Assembly: GCF_014529535.1 (NCBI RefSeq)
Contig: NW_023503295.1
Coordinates: 5,688,663 to 5,752,662, forward strand
Direction: 5' to 3'
Length of the DNA stretch: 64,000 nt
Source: Bradysia coprophila
Taxonomy: Eukaryota > Arthropoda > Insecta > Diptera > Sciaridae
The notes under the pieces: model-generated
The model's database searches: none
Seen by the model: the letters and a program-made list of their open reading frames with translations, nothing else
Told to the model about the DNA's origin: nothing
Shown here: in pieces, positions 11,477 to 23,594 of the stretch
Layout of the letters: every line of letters starts with the position of its first letter
Position numbering within the stretch: the first letter of the stretch is position 1
Program-made: the position numbers and the translations under genes

Positions 11477-12508
11477 TTGATCGTAGAGAAATTCCGAATC
11501 AAACGGCGAAATATGCAAAAATCAATTGCTAACTCGAAAGTTAACTCGCAAGCTAACTCGAAAGCTAGTAGACGAAGCAGCGTTCGAGAAATTGTCAATT
11601 TGAAGAAAACTATGGCAGAAGAAGAGGCAGGCCTCCCACTAAATTTTGCCCTGTCCGAAATTCGGACATTTCGGACAATTTGTATAAAATTTCGGACATT
11701 TCCTGAAAAAATTTCGGACAAATGTTTTCCAGTTTTCACTAAAGAATCGCAATAGGAATAGTCTGTGAGACAATCCCTCACCAAATTTCAACGTTTTATA
11801 TCAGCAGAAAGCACCCGACAGAATCAATTTGATCACTCCGCACAGAACGACGTTTTAGTCGCCGCATTTCGAGCACTGCAGACGAAAGAAGTTAAGGATC
11901 TCCCAACGTTCAGTGGAGATATTGTACTGGAATGGCCGAATTTCATAAGTGAGTTCAGGCGATCAACGGCTGAATTCAACGTTAATCCGAACAGAAATCT
12001 ACGGCGTTTGAATAAAGCACTTACTGGATCCGCACGAACGTGTGTGCAGACATTGCTCACATCACCCGACAATATCGAACAAATAATTTCGCATTTAGAA
12101 ATGAGCTTTGGACGTCGTGAGTGGATTTTAGAACATTTGGTACTGGAATTGAAGAATCTACCGAATATGAAGGAAGAGAACGTGCATCCATTCCAGCTAT
12201 TTTACAGCAAATTATTCGGTTCCGTAACGACGATCAAAAACATGAAGGCCAACACTTATCTGGATACACCGGAATTGTTAAGAAGCTTAGAGGAAAAGCT
12301 GCCAGGAACAACGAGAAATTATTGGATCCACTACAAGGCCGAATTAATGCGTCGACAAGCAACCGTAAACATAGAATCCTTGGGTGATTGGTTTAAATTC
12401 GAACTGGATGCGCAATATGCTGGATTGTCAGCTAATGACGTAATCAAAACATCAAGATGGGAAGACGACGATGACAAGTACATTCCGGAGAGCAACGAAT
12501 TCCCATGA
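11477..12508 (+). pseudogene. Pao/Bel retrotransposon gag relic (DUF1759-like)
   Basis: The frame 11765-12508 encodes about 245 residues with LPTFSGDIVLEWPNF, NLRRLNKALTG, a long Leu-rich helical stretch and NYWIHYKAELMRR. This is the pattern of the DUF1759 Gag domain of Pao/Bel LTR elements. It has no ATG of its own and opens directly after a stop at 11759. The frame 11477-11755 (SQANSKASRRSSVREIV, then KKTMAEEEAG) looks like the Gag N-terminus separated by a frameshift or stop. No zinc knuckle, protease, reverse transcriptase or LTR follows, so it is a truncated copy. Confidence 0.7.
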
Positions 12509-12649
12509 GGCAGCAAAATTTAAGAGTCGGAAGGGTTGGAGTATGTTATTGTGGATTGCTAATCCTAGTGTGCAAATTGAAATAGGAGAATCGAGTAATT
12601 TAGACAAGTACAAATGACAACCTTGTCTGGGAGAATCACCACAACACAT

Positions 12650-13980
12650 CTGGTGGTAGTTCTCGAAAGAAGCCTTTTCTACTCTTTGTTAACATGATAA
12701 CTGGAGCAAAGTTCAACCGATTTTCAAAAACTTTTTTTATTCGACGAAGTATTGAAATCTTCAGATCAAGTTCGAAAATGGGTGGTATTGGTTCAACCAT
12801 CTGGAAGGAGTTCTTAGAAAAAGCCTTATCTGCTCTTTGTTCACACCGTAACTGCACAGAGTTCCTGAGGTTAGGTTTCAAGATACATTATATCGGTCTA
12901 ACGATGTAGCTGCTCTTGCTAAACGAATTTTCAATAATTGTTTCTTGTTATTTTATTTTGTCTTGTTAACAAAAGCGAATAAACCACAAAAAATTAACGA
13001 GTGTGAAGTTTGCGGCCAGAGCGAAGCGAGGGCCGCAATTCACACTAGTTTAATTTTTATTGAAGACATTCATCATTTTATAGACAATAACGGTCTAATA
13101 TCAGCATAAAACCAGACCAGAAAATAAAGTTGTGAATCAAAGATTAATATCGTTTCGTAACTTCTGTAGTACGTTCAACCAAAGTATGCTTAAGTATAAG
13201 TCTCGGTCCAGCGGCACTGTAGACATATCCTGAATTAAAGCTCTTCTGACGAGACTCTGACATAGGTCCCCAACAACGAATCATATGAAAACAATTCTCT
13301 CAATGCTTTATTTATTCAAATTTTGTGTTCAATCGACAGATAGAAATTAAGCAATATAGGGGTCCTGCGTCATATACCATCTTTGTCACACTTGAGCTAA
13401 TATTATGATACATAAAACGAGAACAATTTTTTTTTATCAGGGACGCACTCAGGACTATATTTTCCCTGGTGTTGCATACACTGAACATTTGAGACCCACA
13501 TAAAGAAATTATTAACATCCCATTGACGCCCAGAAACTTTCAGTTTCTTCAGCCATTTCGTGTAAACGGCTCATACTGTGGATTTCCTGCAACAGGAATA
13601 TTTGAATTAGAATTGGAATTATCTTTATCTTATCGTCTTCTAGTTTCGTAGAAACTCATCTAATAGATAAAAGTGCAGATTCAGTCATATTTACGTTGTG
13701 AGTAATTTGTGAAAGGTTCTCTAATGAAATTAACAAATCATCGATATGTGCGCATCGTTGTAGTCTGGTTTCTGCAACAACCGACTATCTTTGGATGCAG
13801 TAATTCGTCAGTCCATAAAGTCATTTGTTGATCTCGGACCATTTCCGTCGATTTGTTCTGGTCCTTAATTATAGCCAGATACAAATCGGTGTAGGCTTTA
13901 ATCGATTGTGATGGATGCCGTCTGAAGTGCACGTCTACTGAAACATAGCTAACGCCGACCCGTACGAAACACCTATTCGT
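12650..13980. other. Intergenic stretch without a recognised gene
   Basis: Two diverged tandem units near 12650-12850 share 'ttctcgaaagaagcctttt' and 'tctactctttgtt'-like words. A hairpin unit of the 'cactcgt' family lies at 12998-13050. Several frames of 60-90 codons exist but none shows a domain, splice partner or signal peptide. Confidence 0.5.
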
Positions 13981-15175
13981 ATCAAAAGCCTTTAATGTGA
14001 AACTCTTCATTTCTCTTACTTCATTTTCTTCTCTGCTGAAAAACTATTCTCCCTTTAAAATCACTTACATTATCCACTCTTTGCCTTGTTATCATATACA
14101 ACTAAATTGCCGGAGGCAATATAGACAGCCCCGTACGAAGACAAATTTCATAAATTCCTATTTAAACAGCTATATACCGCTATATTTAACTATATTTCAC
14201 TATAAATAAACATTTCACAGATAAATATATGCTATTATATAGCTCTATATGCCTGTATATAGCTCAATATAGCTGTATATAGGTATATATAGATGTCCGT
14301 ATATGGAATCCCTGAAACCCCACACACATAACAAATTATTTCCATGTTAACAGAAACACTCTAAGTATCATTTTTCCCAATATATTTCTATTTTACTAAA
14401 ATCCAATATGGCCGCCGGCAGCCATTTTGTTAGGAGACCGGAAATAGTACCGACGCTTTACATTCGTTAATACCTTTCAAACAAAAAAAAATTCATGAAA
14501 TTCGGTCAAAATTTACTCGAGATATTGTCAAAATACACCACGTTCACTGTACTTCCGAGTAGCCAGATAAGAGCTCACTCCAAGAGACCTAGCTCACGCT
14601 CCGGAGAACAAAATTTCAAAAACCTTTTTTTCCCTGATTGGTACGGTCAATACCTATCTAATAAAGCTAAAACAGACGAAATATGTTGAAATGTGGCCGA
14701 CCTACAAGCAAAAACTGCTTGCCGCCCTGTGCCTGTTCCACACCAAGGGGTCTAACTCACGAGTCGGTCATCCGATTTCCATAAACTTTTTTTTTGTCGA
14801 TCGGTATTGTAAATACCTTTTATTTAACGTATCACTTACAAGTTTAACGTTTAAATGTCCGGAGATATCTTCGAAAAACCGTAAAGCACTTATTGGGCCA
14901 CAGCTCGGGAGGGGTCGATCCAAAATCACTCATCTTCGAACTTAGCCTGTCTTTTGACATTACCAAACGGGAAAAAAAAGAATTTTCAAAATCGGATGCG
15001 TTTTACTCAAGTTATCGTGCAGACAGACGGACAGACGGACATTTTTTTTTCGCGGATTTGGCATCTCTAGACAACCACAATAGGTTTCCCCTTACTCAGG
15101 GAGTCCAATTCGACGTGTTACAAACGTATGCGTAAACCCATAAGACCCCAGTACTTCGTACGGGTCTAAAAATCG
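13945..15175 (+). mobile_element. Non-autonomous TIR element, copy 1
   Basis: A roughly 1.2 kb unit bounded by GACCCGTACGAA and its inverse TTCGTACGGGTC. Copy 2 (24085-25318) matches it closely in inverted orientation, including interior words such as ATGGCCGCCGGC and a run of GACAGACGGACAGACGG. The frames inside (60-85 codons) are shared by the copies but show no transposase motif. A diverged end of the same type appears near 53065. Confidence 0.75.
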
Positions 15176-15663
15176 GGTCGAACTGGGTAGCCTTACATTA
15201 ACCTATTTCGATTCAACCACCTTAATTTTTCAGCGAAAGGTGCAACATTGCATGATGTTTTCTGTATGGTCACTTTTTCCTTTGTAACGCTCATCAGGTT
15301 TTTATTTCTAATTATAATGACCTGCCACCACTCTTTCCATCTAGTGTTGTCCAATGCAAATTGTTATCTGTCACATGACAAAATGATCAGAAAATTGGAT
15401 AGATAACAGCCTACCAGGTTTTTGTTATTACACCTGTTTCGAGTGAATGTGATCGCTCCTAATAATTTGCAATGAAAATGAGAATGACTTTGAGTTACAA
15501 ATTCCATTTACGGAAAAGTGTGAAACGCTTTGTTCGAATTTCTGTTTACTCATTCAAATATTCAACGATACCTTATTGATACAAACAAAATTTCTCATAA
15601 TTAATTTTTGATCATCCACTTAACTCGTGAACTCATCTGCCTTAATTTATGTCAAAATCGGAT

Positions 15664-15700
15664 TATAAAAGCGGAGGGATTACAGTTGGTGAAACTCAGT
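15664..15700 (+). promoter_or_regulatory. Core promoter of the GH45 gene
   Basis: TATAAAAG at 15664-15671 is followed by an arthropod initiator TCAGT at 15696-15700, with the predicted start A at 15698. The TATA-initiator distance (34) and the short leader to the ATG at 15724 are as expected for an insect gene. Confidence 0.65.
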
Positions 15701-15723
15701 TGGTGTTTCTATAATAACTGACA

Positions 15724-17033
15724 ATGAAGGTAACCAGTAGAACTAAATTGTTGAAAGTTTAACGGAAAATTCTTTCATTTACCTTGTAGGTTTTCCTCGT
15801 AACAATCTCTCTGTTTGTAGTTTGTTCTGCCCTGAATGGTAGTTCCACGCGGTACTGGGATTGCTGCAAGGTAAGACTATCTTTATAAATTGTTTTAAAA
15901 AAAAATCAAAAATAGTTTATGATTGTACACTAACTGGCCTCAAGTACCTCGATAATCTATCCTACTTGCAAGAAAACAAAATTATTTGAAAGCTTGCCAA
16001 TATTTGATGTTACGAGTTATAGTGGAAGGCGTGCAGCACTTCGTCTCTAAATTGGTGGTCGCGGTTGTCAGATAACCCAAAATCATTGACAAACGGTTCC
16101 ACAAACAATGATGTGATCTAACAATTATTATATCATTATTTCTTCTATCACACTGTGATCCCAATACTGTAAATGTTGACGAGATTCGTGTACGAGACTG
16201 CAGAAATTAACAATAAATCTTATATTTTTCCTAAATCATAGCCATCCTGTGGATGGAACGGCAAAGGACCTTTTGTCAACAACAAGCCGGTTACGACATG
16301 CGCAGCCGATGGTGTGACACCTGTAGATGTTAATGCACAAAGTGGATGCAACGGAGGAAGTAGGTTTGCAGCTTTCAATTGGCAGAAAAAACTTTTGTCT
16401 CTTCCGATCTTTAACACTTTGTTTATTCTAGATTCTTACACTTGCAACAATAACCAACCATGGGCTGTCAACAGTAACCTTGCATATGGTTTCGTTGCTG
16501 GCCGGATTACAGGACAATCGGAATGGGACTGGTGTTGTGCTTGCTACGAATTGACCTTCACTTCCGGTCCAGTTAGTGGGAAGAAAATGGTTGTTCAAGT
16601 AACAAATACTGGCGGAGATCTTGGTGTTAGTGGGAGAAAATGGTGTTTTTGTTAATGGAGATTTGCTCATTCTAATCTTACCCAACAGGAAAATCATTTC
16701 GATATTCAAATTCCTGGAGGTGGAGTCGGACTCTTTAACGGTTGTCAGTCCCAATGGCAATCCCCTGCTGACGGTTGGGGAGGTGGTTTTCTTCTATGAT
16801 AAAATCGGCAAGAAATGTATTTTAATTTAAATTTAAATTTTTAATTTGCTGTAGCCCGATATGGAGGTATCAGCAGCAGAGATCAATGCAGTCAACTTCC
16901 ATCTCAACTTCAACCAGGGTGCCAATGGAGATTTGATTGGTTCCTCAATGCTGACAATCCATCCTTTAGCTTTACCCAAGTTACATGTCCAACTGCTATC
17001 ACTTCCAAGTCTGGATGCGTCCGCAGCCAATAA
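15724..17033 (+). CDS. GH45 endoglucanase (secreted cellulase)
   Basis: GH45 enzymes cut beta-1,4-glucan bonds in cellulose by an inverting mechanism. Six exons (15724-15729, 15790-15870, 16242-16359, 16432-16625, 16689-16782, 16855-17033) join in phase into 223 residues. Residues 3-16 ([14 protein letters not shown]) complete the signal peptide. The family signature [14 protein letters not shown] follows directly and contains the nucleophile-side Asp. Downstream come the Cys-rich [22 protein letters not shown] and TGGDLG segments, then [12 protein letters not shown], whose Asp is the second catalytic residue. Many cysteines and the terminal TSKSGCV match the single-domain form; no carbohydrate-binding module or linker is present. 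All introns are GT-AG, and the gene has its own TATA promoter. AATAAA overlaps the stop (17029-17034). GH45 is known from fungi, beetles, springtails, nematodes and molluscs; an ancestral gain from fungi is inferred for several animal groups. In a fly it would be notable. Confidence 0.93.
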
Positions 17034-17194
17034 ATTTGACACAAAGAAAAATCTATTTCCAGGACCAAGTGAACATTTTTACTTTGTAAAATTGAAACTT
17101 TCTCATCTAATATTTGGAATTAAAAAGATCGTCTAGCGAATATCATCTGCTTTTTCTTTGATCACGTTTACATCTACATCGTAACTGGATTTTT

Positions 17195-17234
17195 AGGTCT
17201 TTTTTCTTCTAGAAAAAATACCCTATTATGGCCG

Positions 17235-17270
<36 letters not shown>

Positions 17271-18605
17271 TTCTGTTCCACAAATTTGGTAGTTTTGGTA
17301 GCTCTCAGTCGGTAGTTGGTATTTGTGGTAGTTGGTAGTTTCGAGCTGGATTGACATTCAAAATTGCAAAGCCACCATGAGCATATCAACACCAGGCAAA
17401 TAATAATTATTTGTTATCTGATCACTGATAGCTCACAGTTAACATTGCAATTCGAAAATTTGGTAGTTGGTAGTTGGACTACCAAGGCTATAATTGACTA
17501 CCAAACGTAATTTTTGGGGAAGAGATGTTTACTATTCGAGAACTACGCACCGACTGACGAAATTATTCTACATGCTCGGCTATTTATAAATCGGAAATTT
17601 GGTAGTCGGTAGCTTTGGTAGTTATGGTAGTTGCGAGGTGGATTGACATTCAAAATTGCAAGGCCACCATGAGCATATCAACACCAGGCAAATAATAACT
17701 ATTTGTTATCTGATCACCGATAGCTCACAGTTAACATTGCAATTCGAAAATTTGGTAGTTGGTAGTTGGACTACCAAGGCTATAATTGACTACCAAACGT
17801 AATTTTTGGGGAAGAGATGTTTACTATTCGAGAACTACGCACCGACTGACGAAATTATTCTACATGCTCGGCTATTTATAAATCGGAAATTTGGTAGTCG
17901 GTACCTTTGGTAGTTATGGTAGTTGCGAGCTGGATTGACATTCAAAATTGCAAAGCTACCGTGAGCATATCAACACCAGGCAAATAATAATTATTTGTTA
18001 TCTGATAACCGATAGCTCACAGTTAACATTGCAACTCGAAAATTTGGTAGTTGGTAGCTGACTACCAAGGCTATAATTGACTACCAAACGTAATTTTTGG
18101 GGAAGAGATGTTTACTATTCGAGAACTACGCACCGACTGACGAAATTATTCTACATGCTCGGCTATTTATAAATCGGAAATTTGGTAGTCGGTAGCTTTG
18201 GTAGTTATGGTAGTTGCGAGCTGGATTGACATTCAAAATTGCAAAGCCACCATGAGCATATCAACACCAGGCAAATAATAATTATTTGTTATCTGATAAC
18301 CGATAGCTCAGAGTTGACACTGCAATTCAAAAATTTGGTAGCTGGTAGCTGAGTACCGAGGTTATAATTGACTACTGAACGTAATTTTTGAGGGAAAGAT
18401 GTTTACTATTCGAAAACTACGCACCGACTGACAAAAATATTCTAACTGCTCGCCTATTTAAAGTTTAATTTATGGTAGTTGACTACCAAACTGGTAGTTG
18501 AATTCCAAATTGGTCAAACATTAGTGGAGATGTTTACTCTTCAACAGCTGGATATTGACTGATGAAGCTATTCTTCCACCTTGCCTACAAAAAAAGAAAA
18601 AAGAC
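17195..18605. repeat. Array of about 0.3 kb tandem units rich in GGTAGT
   Basis: Three close and two partial copies of a unit of about 290-300 bases. Repeating landmarks are GAAGAGATGTTTACTATTCG (17519, 17811, 18112), 'gagcatatcaacaccaggca' and clusters of GGTAGTTGGTAGTT. Copies 2-4 are almost identical; the last has decayed. A (CTGT)n tract lies at 17235-17270. The block begins AGGTCTTTTTTCTTCTAG and ends near AAAAAAGACCT, a weak inverted pair. Confidence 0.85.
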
Positions 18606-19700
18606 CTCACCAGGCTTTAGCCGGTCTATTCTTGTTCTAGATTTATAGCATATATGAATGAGAGATGTAGAAGAAAAACGTGGGCTAAAATTGTAGCTCC
18701 TTCAGCGCTTCAGCGCATCGCTACACCATCGTCTCATACAATTTTGACAGCTAACTAGCTCAAATTCGGTACTACCAACACATGTTTTTTTATTCCACAA
18801 ATATTCAACTTTGTCGTATATATCACTCTTTCATATATATTTATAGAAAATTAATGTACTCTGCCAATAGGAAACAACAAACTGATATTTGCGTATCGTG
18901 AATCGTTGAGAAACATTGACGCATTTGGTTTAATTAATCCGATACCCAGGTAAAAATTTTCGTTGACATCTCAAGTTCTCAGACATTTCTGCATTTTGTG
19001 GTGGACAACGCCCCTATGAAATGAGAGGTCATTTTTAACATCACCTTGAATCATTTCGATGTAAAATCTATTGTCACGAAAGGAGTAAATCGAATTGAAA
19101 ATGACTAAAAATATGGAAACACGGCTCAAGCTGCATCCGCCACACTCATCAAAGTATAAAAAAAATCTCCAAACTAGTACTAAATGATACTTTAAACCTC
19201 GCTTTAAACAAGATAAGTAACAGATTTAACCGTATGCAATAATATGAATAATATGTTTGAGTTTTTGATCAGTTTGTGGATTCTGCAGATAAAGGGAGAG
19301 AAAAGTGAAATTCGAAATGTTTTCTGATTTGGTAGTTGTAGTGGTAATAAATTTAGAAAATAAAAATCTAGATTTTCATTTGTTCAACTAACTTCCTGTT
19401 GAAACAATTACAAGCAACAATCAGTACAACAATCAGTGCCACTTTTTCATTTTTTGCGTAGTACTCTTCGATAAACAGGGTTCTTTAACTCGCTGATCCA
19501 CATTTCTTGCTACAGTCGTAACTTTTCTTTACAAAGTTCCGCAACAATTGGAACGTATTTGACCGAATCTACTGATTTTTCCAGCGATGAATCTACTGAT
19601 TCTTCATTCACTTGAGGAATCATAAAAAATCAAATATTGTTACGCTCTGTGGATCGGCGATAATGTACACGCAGAGCGTACAAGCAAATTACAAACCGCA
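18606..19700. other. Intergenic stretch, nothing recognised
   Basis: AT-rich. The only frame with protein-like content is 19622-19509 on the minus strand, 37 codons starting MIPQVNEESVDSS, with no signal, domain or splice partner. Confidence 0.4.
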
Positions 19701-19701
19701 G

Positions 19702-19892
19702 AAAAGCACCTAGCAGGGTAATAGAGGTTTTTACACGTCAAATAGAGTAGTATTTTGATACCAATAATACCATTAGCAACCTTAATGGTAATTTTGCAAT
19801 GACATTAGGAAAAAAAGGTATGGAAATATTCGTATACTTCGATTAAAGTACAACTTTATTTTTTTCTTTCTACTACCCTGCTAGGTGCTTTG
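19702..19892. mobile_element. MITE with CAAAGCACCTAGCAGGGTAA-type ends, copy 2
   Basis: Sister of the element at 938-1124 with the same ends and interior. It is flanked by ACCGCAG on both sides (19695-19701, 19893-19899). Confidence 0.75.
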
Positions 19893-20064
19893 ACCGCAGC
19901 AAAGTTAAATAATTTTTTTATTAACCAGCTTCTTCACAAATAACCGAAATCTAAAAATGTTTTAAATACTTCCTCAGTCTTCGCGCCACCTCGATAATTA
20001 AAGCGAATGATGTTTTATGTTTGGTAGAAATCTAAACGGTTGTTTACTGCTTCTAGTACTAATA

Positions 20065-21530
20065 CTACCGATGTTTAATTCGATAGCGAAATCTGAATCC
20101 GGTCTCGTTCCCATCAATTGTCTTGTTATCAGTGTTCACATGAATTACAATCGGTCCCGTTGCATGTACTGAAAATTGATCTCGAATTTTGAACTGAAAT
20201 CCTTTATGTTCATTTACACCTACATTGTATCAATTTTCCGTTTAAACTGCTGCCACAAAATAGATTGTGCCGTTGCACATTCACGCCATCAACAATTTCG
20301 GCGTGAGCCATTGAAATGTAGTCTTCCGACAAATGTTCATCGTAAACGTCATTCAAACATGAGTCATCGAAATTCGAGCCACTCATTTTGAATATTATGT
20401 CGTTGAGCCTAGTTTTGGTTAGAGAAAAATGTGGTAAAATGGAGCTATGGAGCTAAATACACGTATAACATCTTACTCAACAACAGCGTTGTTGTTTTGC
20501 TTCTTATCGAAACAGATAGCATAGCGACTGTTGCCAAAGTAACTCATTCCATAATTGAACGACTCAATCTGACCGGTTGATTTATAAAAATATTGCAAGC
20601 AACCTTTGGGTGCTATCAAAAGGAAAAAATAACTGGGTAAACATAAGTCATTGCCGAAGAAACCAATGTTTCATCTGTCAGAAGTCCAGCGATGCTCCCG
20701 TCATTCTACGCTCGACTTGCTCGACCGATTGGAATAAACTTTGTTTTGTTCAATTCGTACAGTTCATTTGATACAACGCTCACCATCGTACAGTGAGTAT
20801 TTCTGTCGAAATTCGGTAGATAATGATCTATTGAACGCCCTAACATCCCAACTCAATCCACCGATTTACTCCAATCGTAATTGTCAATACTTTCTCACAT
20901 TTTGCGACATGTTTGTTACTGTTTGAAAAATCTTGCTCGACCATTTTTTTCACCCAAAATTTTTACAATCCAATCCAAACACACCAACACCCGGGACCAT
21001 GTTTTTTCCACGTTTCAGACCAATCCCCACAACAAAACAAAAAGAATATCTTTGCTTTACATTTTCATTTCGACGGTCATCAAACACCCTGTTTGTCGCA
21101 TTTTCCCATAAGAGCACAAACAGACATCGCGTTTTTATAATATGTTACCAACGCAACGTCCTAACATACCTTCCAGTTCGTCGGCTATGATAATTGGTGA
21201 TTTGTAGGTACACTCGATCTGATTCGCTTCGATGAACCACATAGCATTCGAATTCGTTTCAAGTTTGAAATGAAGATATTTTTCATCAGTTTGATATTTT
21301 ACATCCCAATCGATGTAGACTACACAACAAAAAGTGAAATTTAGTTCAATGGCTTCAACTCGTCGTCGTCGAATCGTTAAATTACTGTGTTGGTTGTTGA
21401 GCAGTCCACATAAACTGAAATCGAGTCCACTGATGGACAAATTTTCGCCAGCACAATGCGTGTACGGTTTGGCAAAGTTACCGCTTGTTGATGGTTGGGC
21501 CAAATGGAAAAATCGAAAATCAATTCTTAA
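20065..21530 (-). CDS. CUB-domain protein, 5' exon(s) not found
   Basis: Four exons on the minus strand (21530-21170, 20612-20477, 20408-20224, 20168-20065) join by GT-AG introns with agreeing phases into 261 residues plus stop. The last three carry a CUB pattern: GCLQYFYKSTGQIESFNYG, then YAICFDKK, LNDIIFKM, DYISMAHA, NLFCG, and the closing PIVIHVNTDNK, ETGFRFRYR. In insects the QYF...G.I.SFN...Y.IC pattern marks a family of extracellular CUB proteins of unknown role. The first visible exon (YTHCAGENLSISGLDFSLCG, NLTIRRRRVEAIELNF) may be a second, degenerate CUB half. A stop precedes it directly, so an upstream exon with start and signal peptide must exist, but I could not place it in 21540-22590. 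CUB domains bind proteins or sugars outside the cell; nothing here shows the partner. Confidence 0.75.
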
Positions 21531-21539
21531 CTATACAAA

Positions 21540-22600
21540 TTATTGAAGAAAAAAATTAGTTTAAAAAGGTAACGAAGCTTCAGTGGACGAAAAAGCACTT
21601 CGCGAAACTGTGGCATCTTCTGAGACACAAGAAAATATAATTTAACGAAAATTTTGTGTCTTTGGCAAGTTAGAGGTTTCGTTAAATGACAGCTCGCGGT
21701 CTATATGTATACCTGGCACACATTTATACTGTACGCTCGAATAGCATAACGACAATCTGCTTGGCCACTGATTTCATTAAAATTGGACATTATAACTTTC
21801 TTTGCAGATGACCGACTGTTGCACCGGAAGTTTGGCTGGGCTTTATACGTTATTAAAGGGTTTAATTTAAGTTTAAGTTTTTAATGAAACACCAGGACAC
21901 TCACGGGGTATCGTCCTCTGAAACGAAATGTCTTTATCTTCCATTGGAAAGGCTACTGCGTCTCGGACCAACATTACGGCTAAAGAAAATTTTATCAATG
22001 GAGCCAGCATCGTTCAACGCTAAAATGTAAACAGTCTTTATTGTAAAAAGCACCTTTCTTTACCAGTTCAACTGATTAGATTTGTTTAAACTGAACGTTT
22101 CATTGCAACATGTGCTACTTTTATAGTTCAACAGTCCATTGGTCGTTATTTTTGGCAGATTTTTCAATAGATATACTGCGACTGATACCGGTAGCGATAA
22201 TGTTAACATGGCTACTTAACACATGAAGCAATTTCGCAATTAACACATACCATCAAGATAATAATTAATTTTCAAATTGCCTGTAAGAATGTAATTGGGT
22301 CATTTGACCATTTCTCCGATATAAATAGCCACAGTTTGTTTGTTATGAAAACAAACCCATATCTAACAATTCTATCAGTAATTAGCCGTTTATTTTTTGT
22401 AATTAAAAAATCAACATAGGCACGTCAATGCCGGTCAAAACTAGTTTTAACTAGTCTAAGTATGTAAGGTGAATCGTTGGCTCTAATGGTATTAGATGAC
22501 ACTATGCTTCACTGTATACTATAAAATATTCATATCAAACGAGAGGTGCTCTGAAACAGTATACTACAGTGTTTAAAGAGCGAAGAAACAGGGGAAAACC
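21540..22600. other. Intergenic stretch upstream of the CUB gene
   Basis: This should contain the missing CUB 5' exon. TATAAATA occurs at 22319 on the plus strand before a 24-codon frame, which is too little to call. No repeat match to the rest of the window was seen. Confidence 0.35.
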
Positions 22601-22602
22601 AG

Positions 22603-23099
22603 TTTATCTCCTGCAAGCTGATATTTCATACATTACGCGTTTCTGCATATAAACACAAACACATACATAACCACAGCCTATACGATTGGATAATTCACAC
22701 ATAACCCACCTAGGGTAAATTTACTTTCCATCTACTACATATTTGAAGAAAAAAAAAATCGCCGAACGGCGGAAGCGAACACGGGACCAGCAGCATATCA
22801 ACCAAACATGCTGACCACTACGCCAACAAATCACATAACGCGATGCAATTGGTGTCGGTAGTGGTTTGTTAGTCACTTCTACATCGATCAAATAATCAGA
22901 GTAGTCGGAATGATGTGATTTGAACGAAATGTTGAGGTGGATAGTATATGTGTGTGAGTAAGTAAATAAAGGATTCTCTGTATGATGTTTTTTTTTGTTG
23001 TGAATGCGTTTTAAAACAACATGCTTAATTAATTAATTTTAAATCCAAATTTTTGTGGTTATTTCGCTAATGTATGAAATATCAGCTTGCAGGAGATAA
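22603..23099. mobile_element. TIR element (about 0.5 kb) enclosing a tRNA-like unit
   Basis: TTATCTCCTGCAAGCTGATA with a further 10 or so matching bases starts the unit, and its inverse ends it at 23099. The interior contains the tRNA-like sequence at 22747-22832. No coding frame was recognised. Confidence 0.7.
22747..22832 (-). other. tRNA-derived (SINE-head-like) sequence
   Basis: Read on the minus strand, TGGCGTAGTGGTCAGCATG matches the pol III A box and GTGTTCGCTTCC resembles the B box, about 30 bases apart. The unit ends in a T run that could terminate pol III transcription. It does not fold convincingly as a normal cloverleaf, so I call it tRNA-derived rather than a working tRNA gene. 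Confidence 0.5.
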
Positions 23100-23159
23100 G
23101 GTAGAAAATGTACTATAACTTAACTGAGCTCGATGGGTGATACGTCATAGTTATTTATA

Positions 23160-23273
23160 CTACAAGAACTGTAAAGGGTGTTTTATGTTCGAGGAATGGT
23201 AAATGGTTCGAGACGAGGTCGAGAACCTATTTGCCATTTCGAGAACATAAAACACCCTTTGCAGTTCTTGTAG
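23160..23273. mobile_element. Hairpin MITE, CTACAAGAACTG ends
   Basis: A 114-base unit with arms of about 45 bases: CTACAAGAACTGTAAAGGGT and its inverse with one or two mismatches. It has no coding content. Confidence 0.75.
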
Positions 23274-23280
23274 AATAATT

Positions 23281-23520
23281 TTTTTTATATATTGAGCGCT
23301 TAAACGCACTTTATTTGACCAAAAACAAATCACATATTCTGTGTGTATATAAACACATCATATATGTACCTTTACAGTTCAACTATAAAACTTATATACT
23401 CGACTATAAAGTTTATGTATTTGATGTTTATACGCGAATCGGAAAGCCTTCTTTATATCGAGGTTTGCGGTCAGATAAAGTGCGTTTTTTAAGCGAGAAA
23501 TATAAAAAAAAATTACTATC
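23281..23520. repeat. Inverted-repeat unit, CGCTTAAACGCACTTTAT arms
   Basis: GCGCTTAAACGCACTTTATTTGAC near 23293 is matched in inverse near 23468-23498, with AT-rich outer flanks that also pair. It is probably another MITE. Confidence 0.6.
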
Positions 23521-23594
23521 TTTTACCACAATATAGTGGTCAACTAAATTATTTACTATGCCGAAGATCGCCAACAATTGCTAAGACAGCTAAA

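Noticed and set aside
11247..11532. Overlapping 77-codon frames before the gag relic
   Set aside because: No similarity to Pao/Bel Gag or other families and no coding features; probably chance frames.
14495..15135. Frames shared by both TIR element copies (for example 80-85 codons around the GHSSGG start)
   Set aside because: Shared openness is explained by recent duplication of the element; no transposase motif and no splice logic.
20017..20172. A 51-codon plus-strand frame with a signal-peptide-like start (MFGRNLNGCLLLLVLILP)
   Set aside because: It is antisense to the last exon of the CUB gene, whose minus-strand reading (HVNTDNK...GFRFRYR) has better splice and domain support.
22344..22418. 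A 24-codon frame after TATAAATA
   Set aside because: Too short, no signal or partner exon; the TATA match alone is weak in AT-rich DNA.
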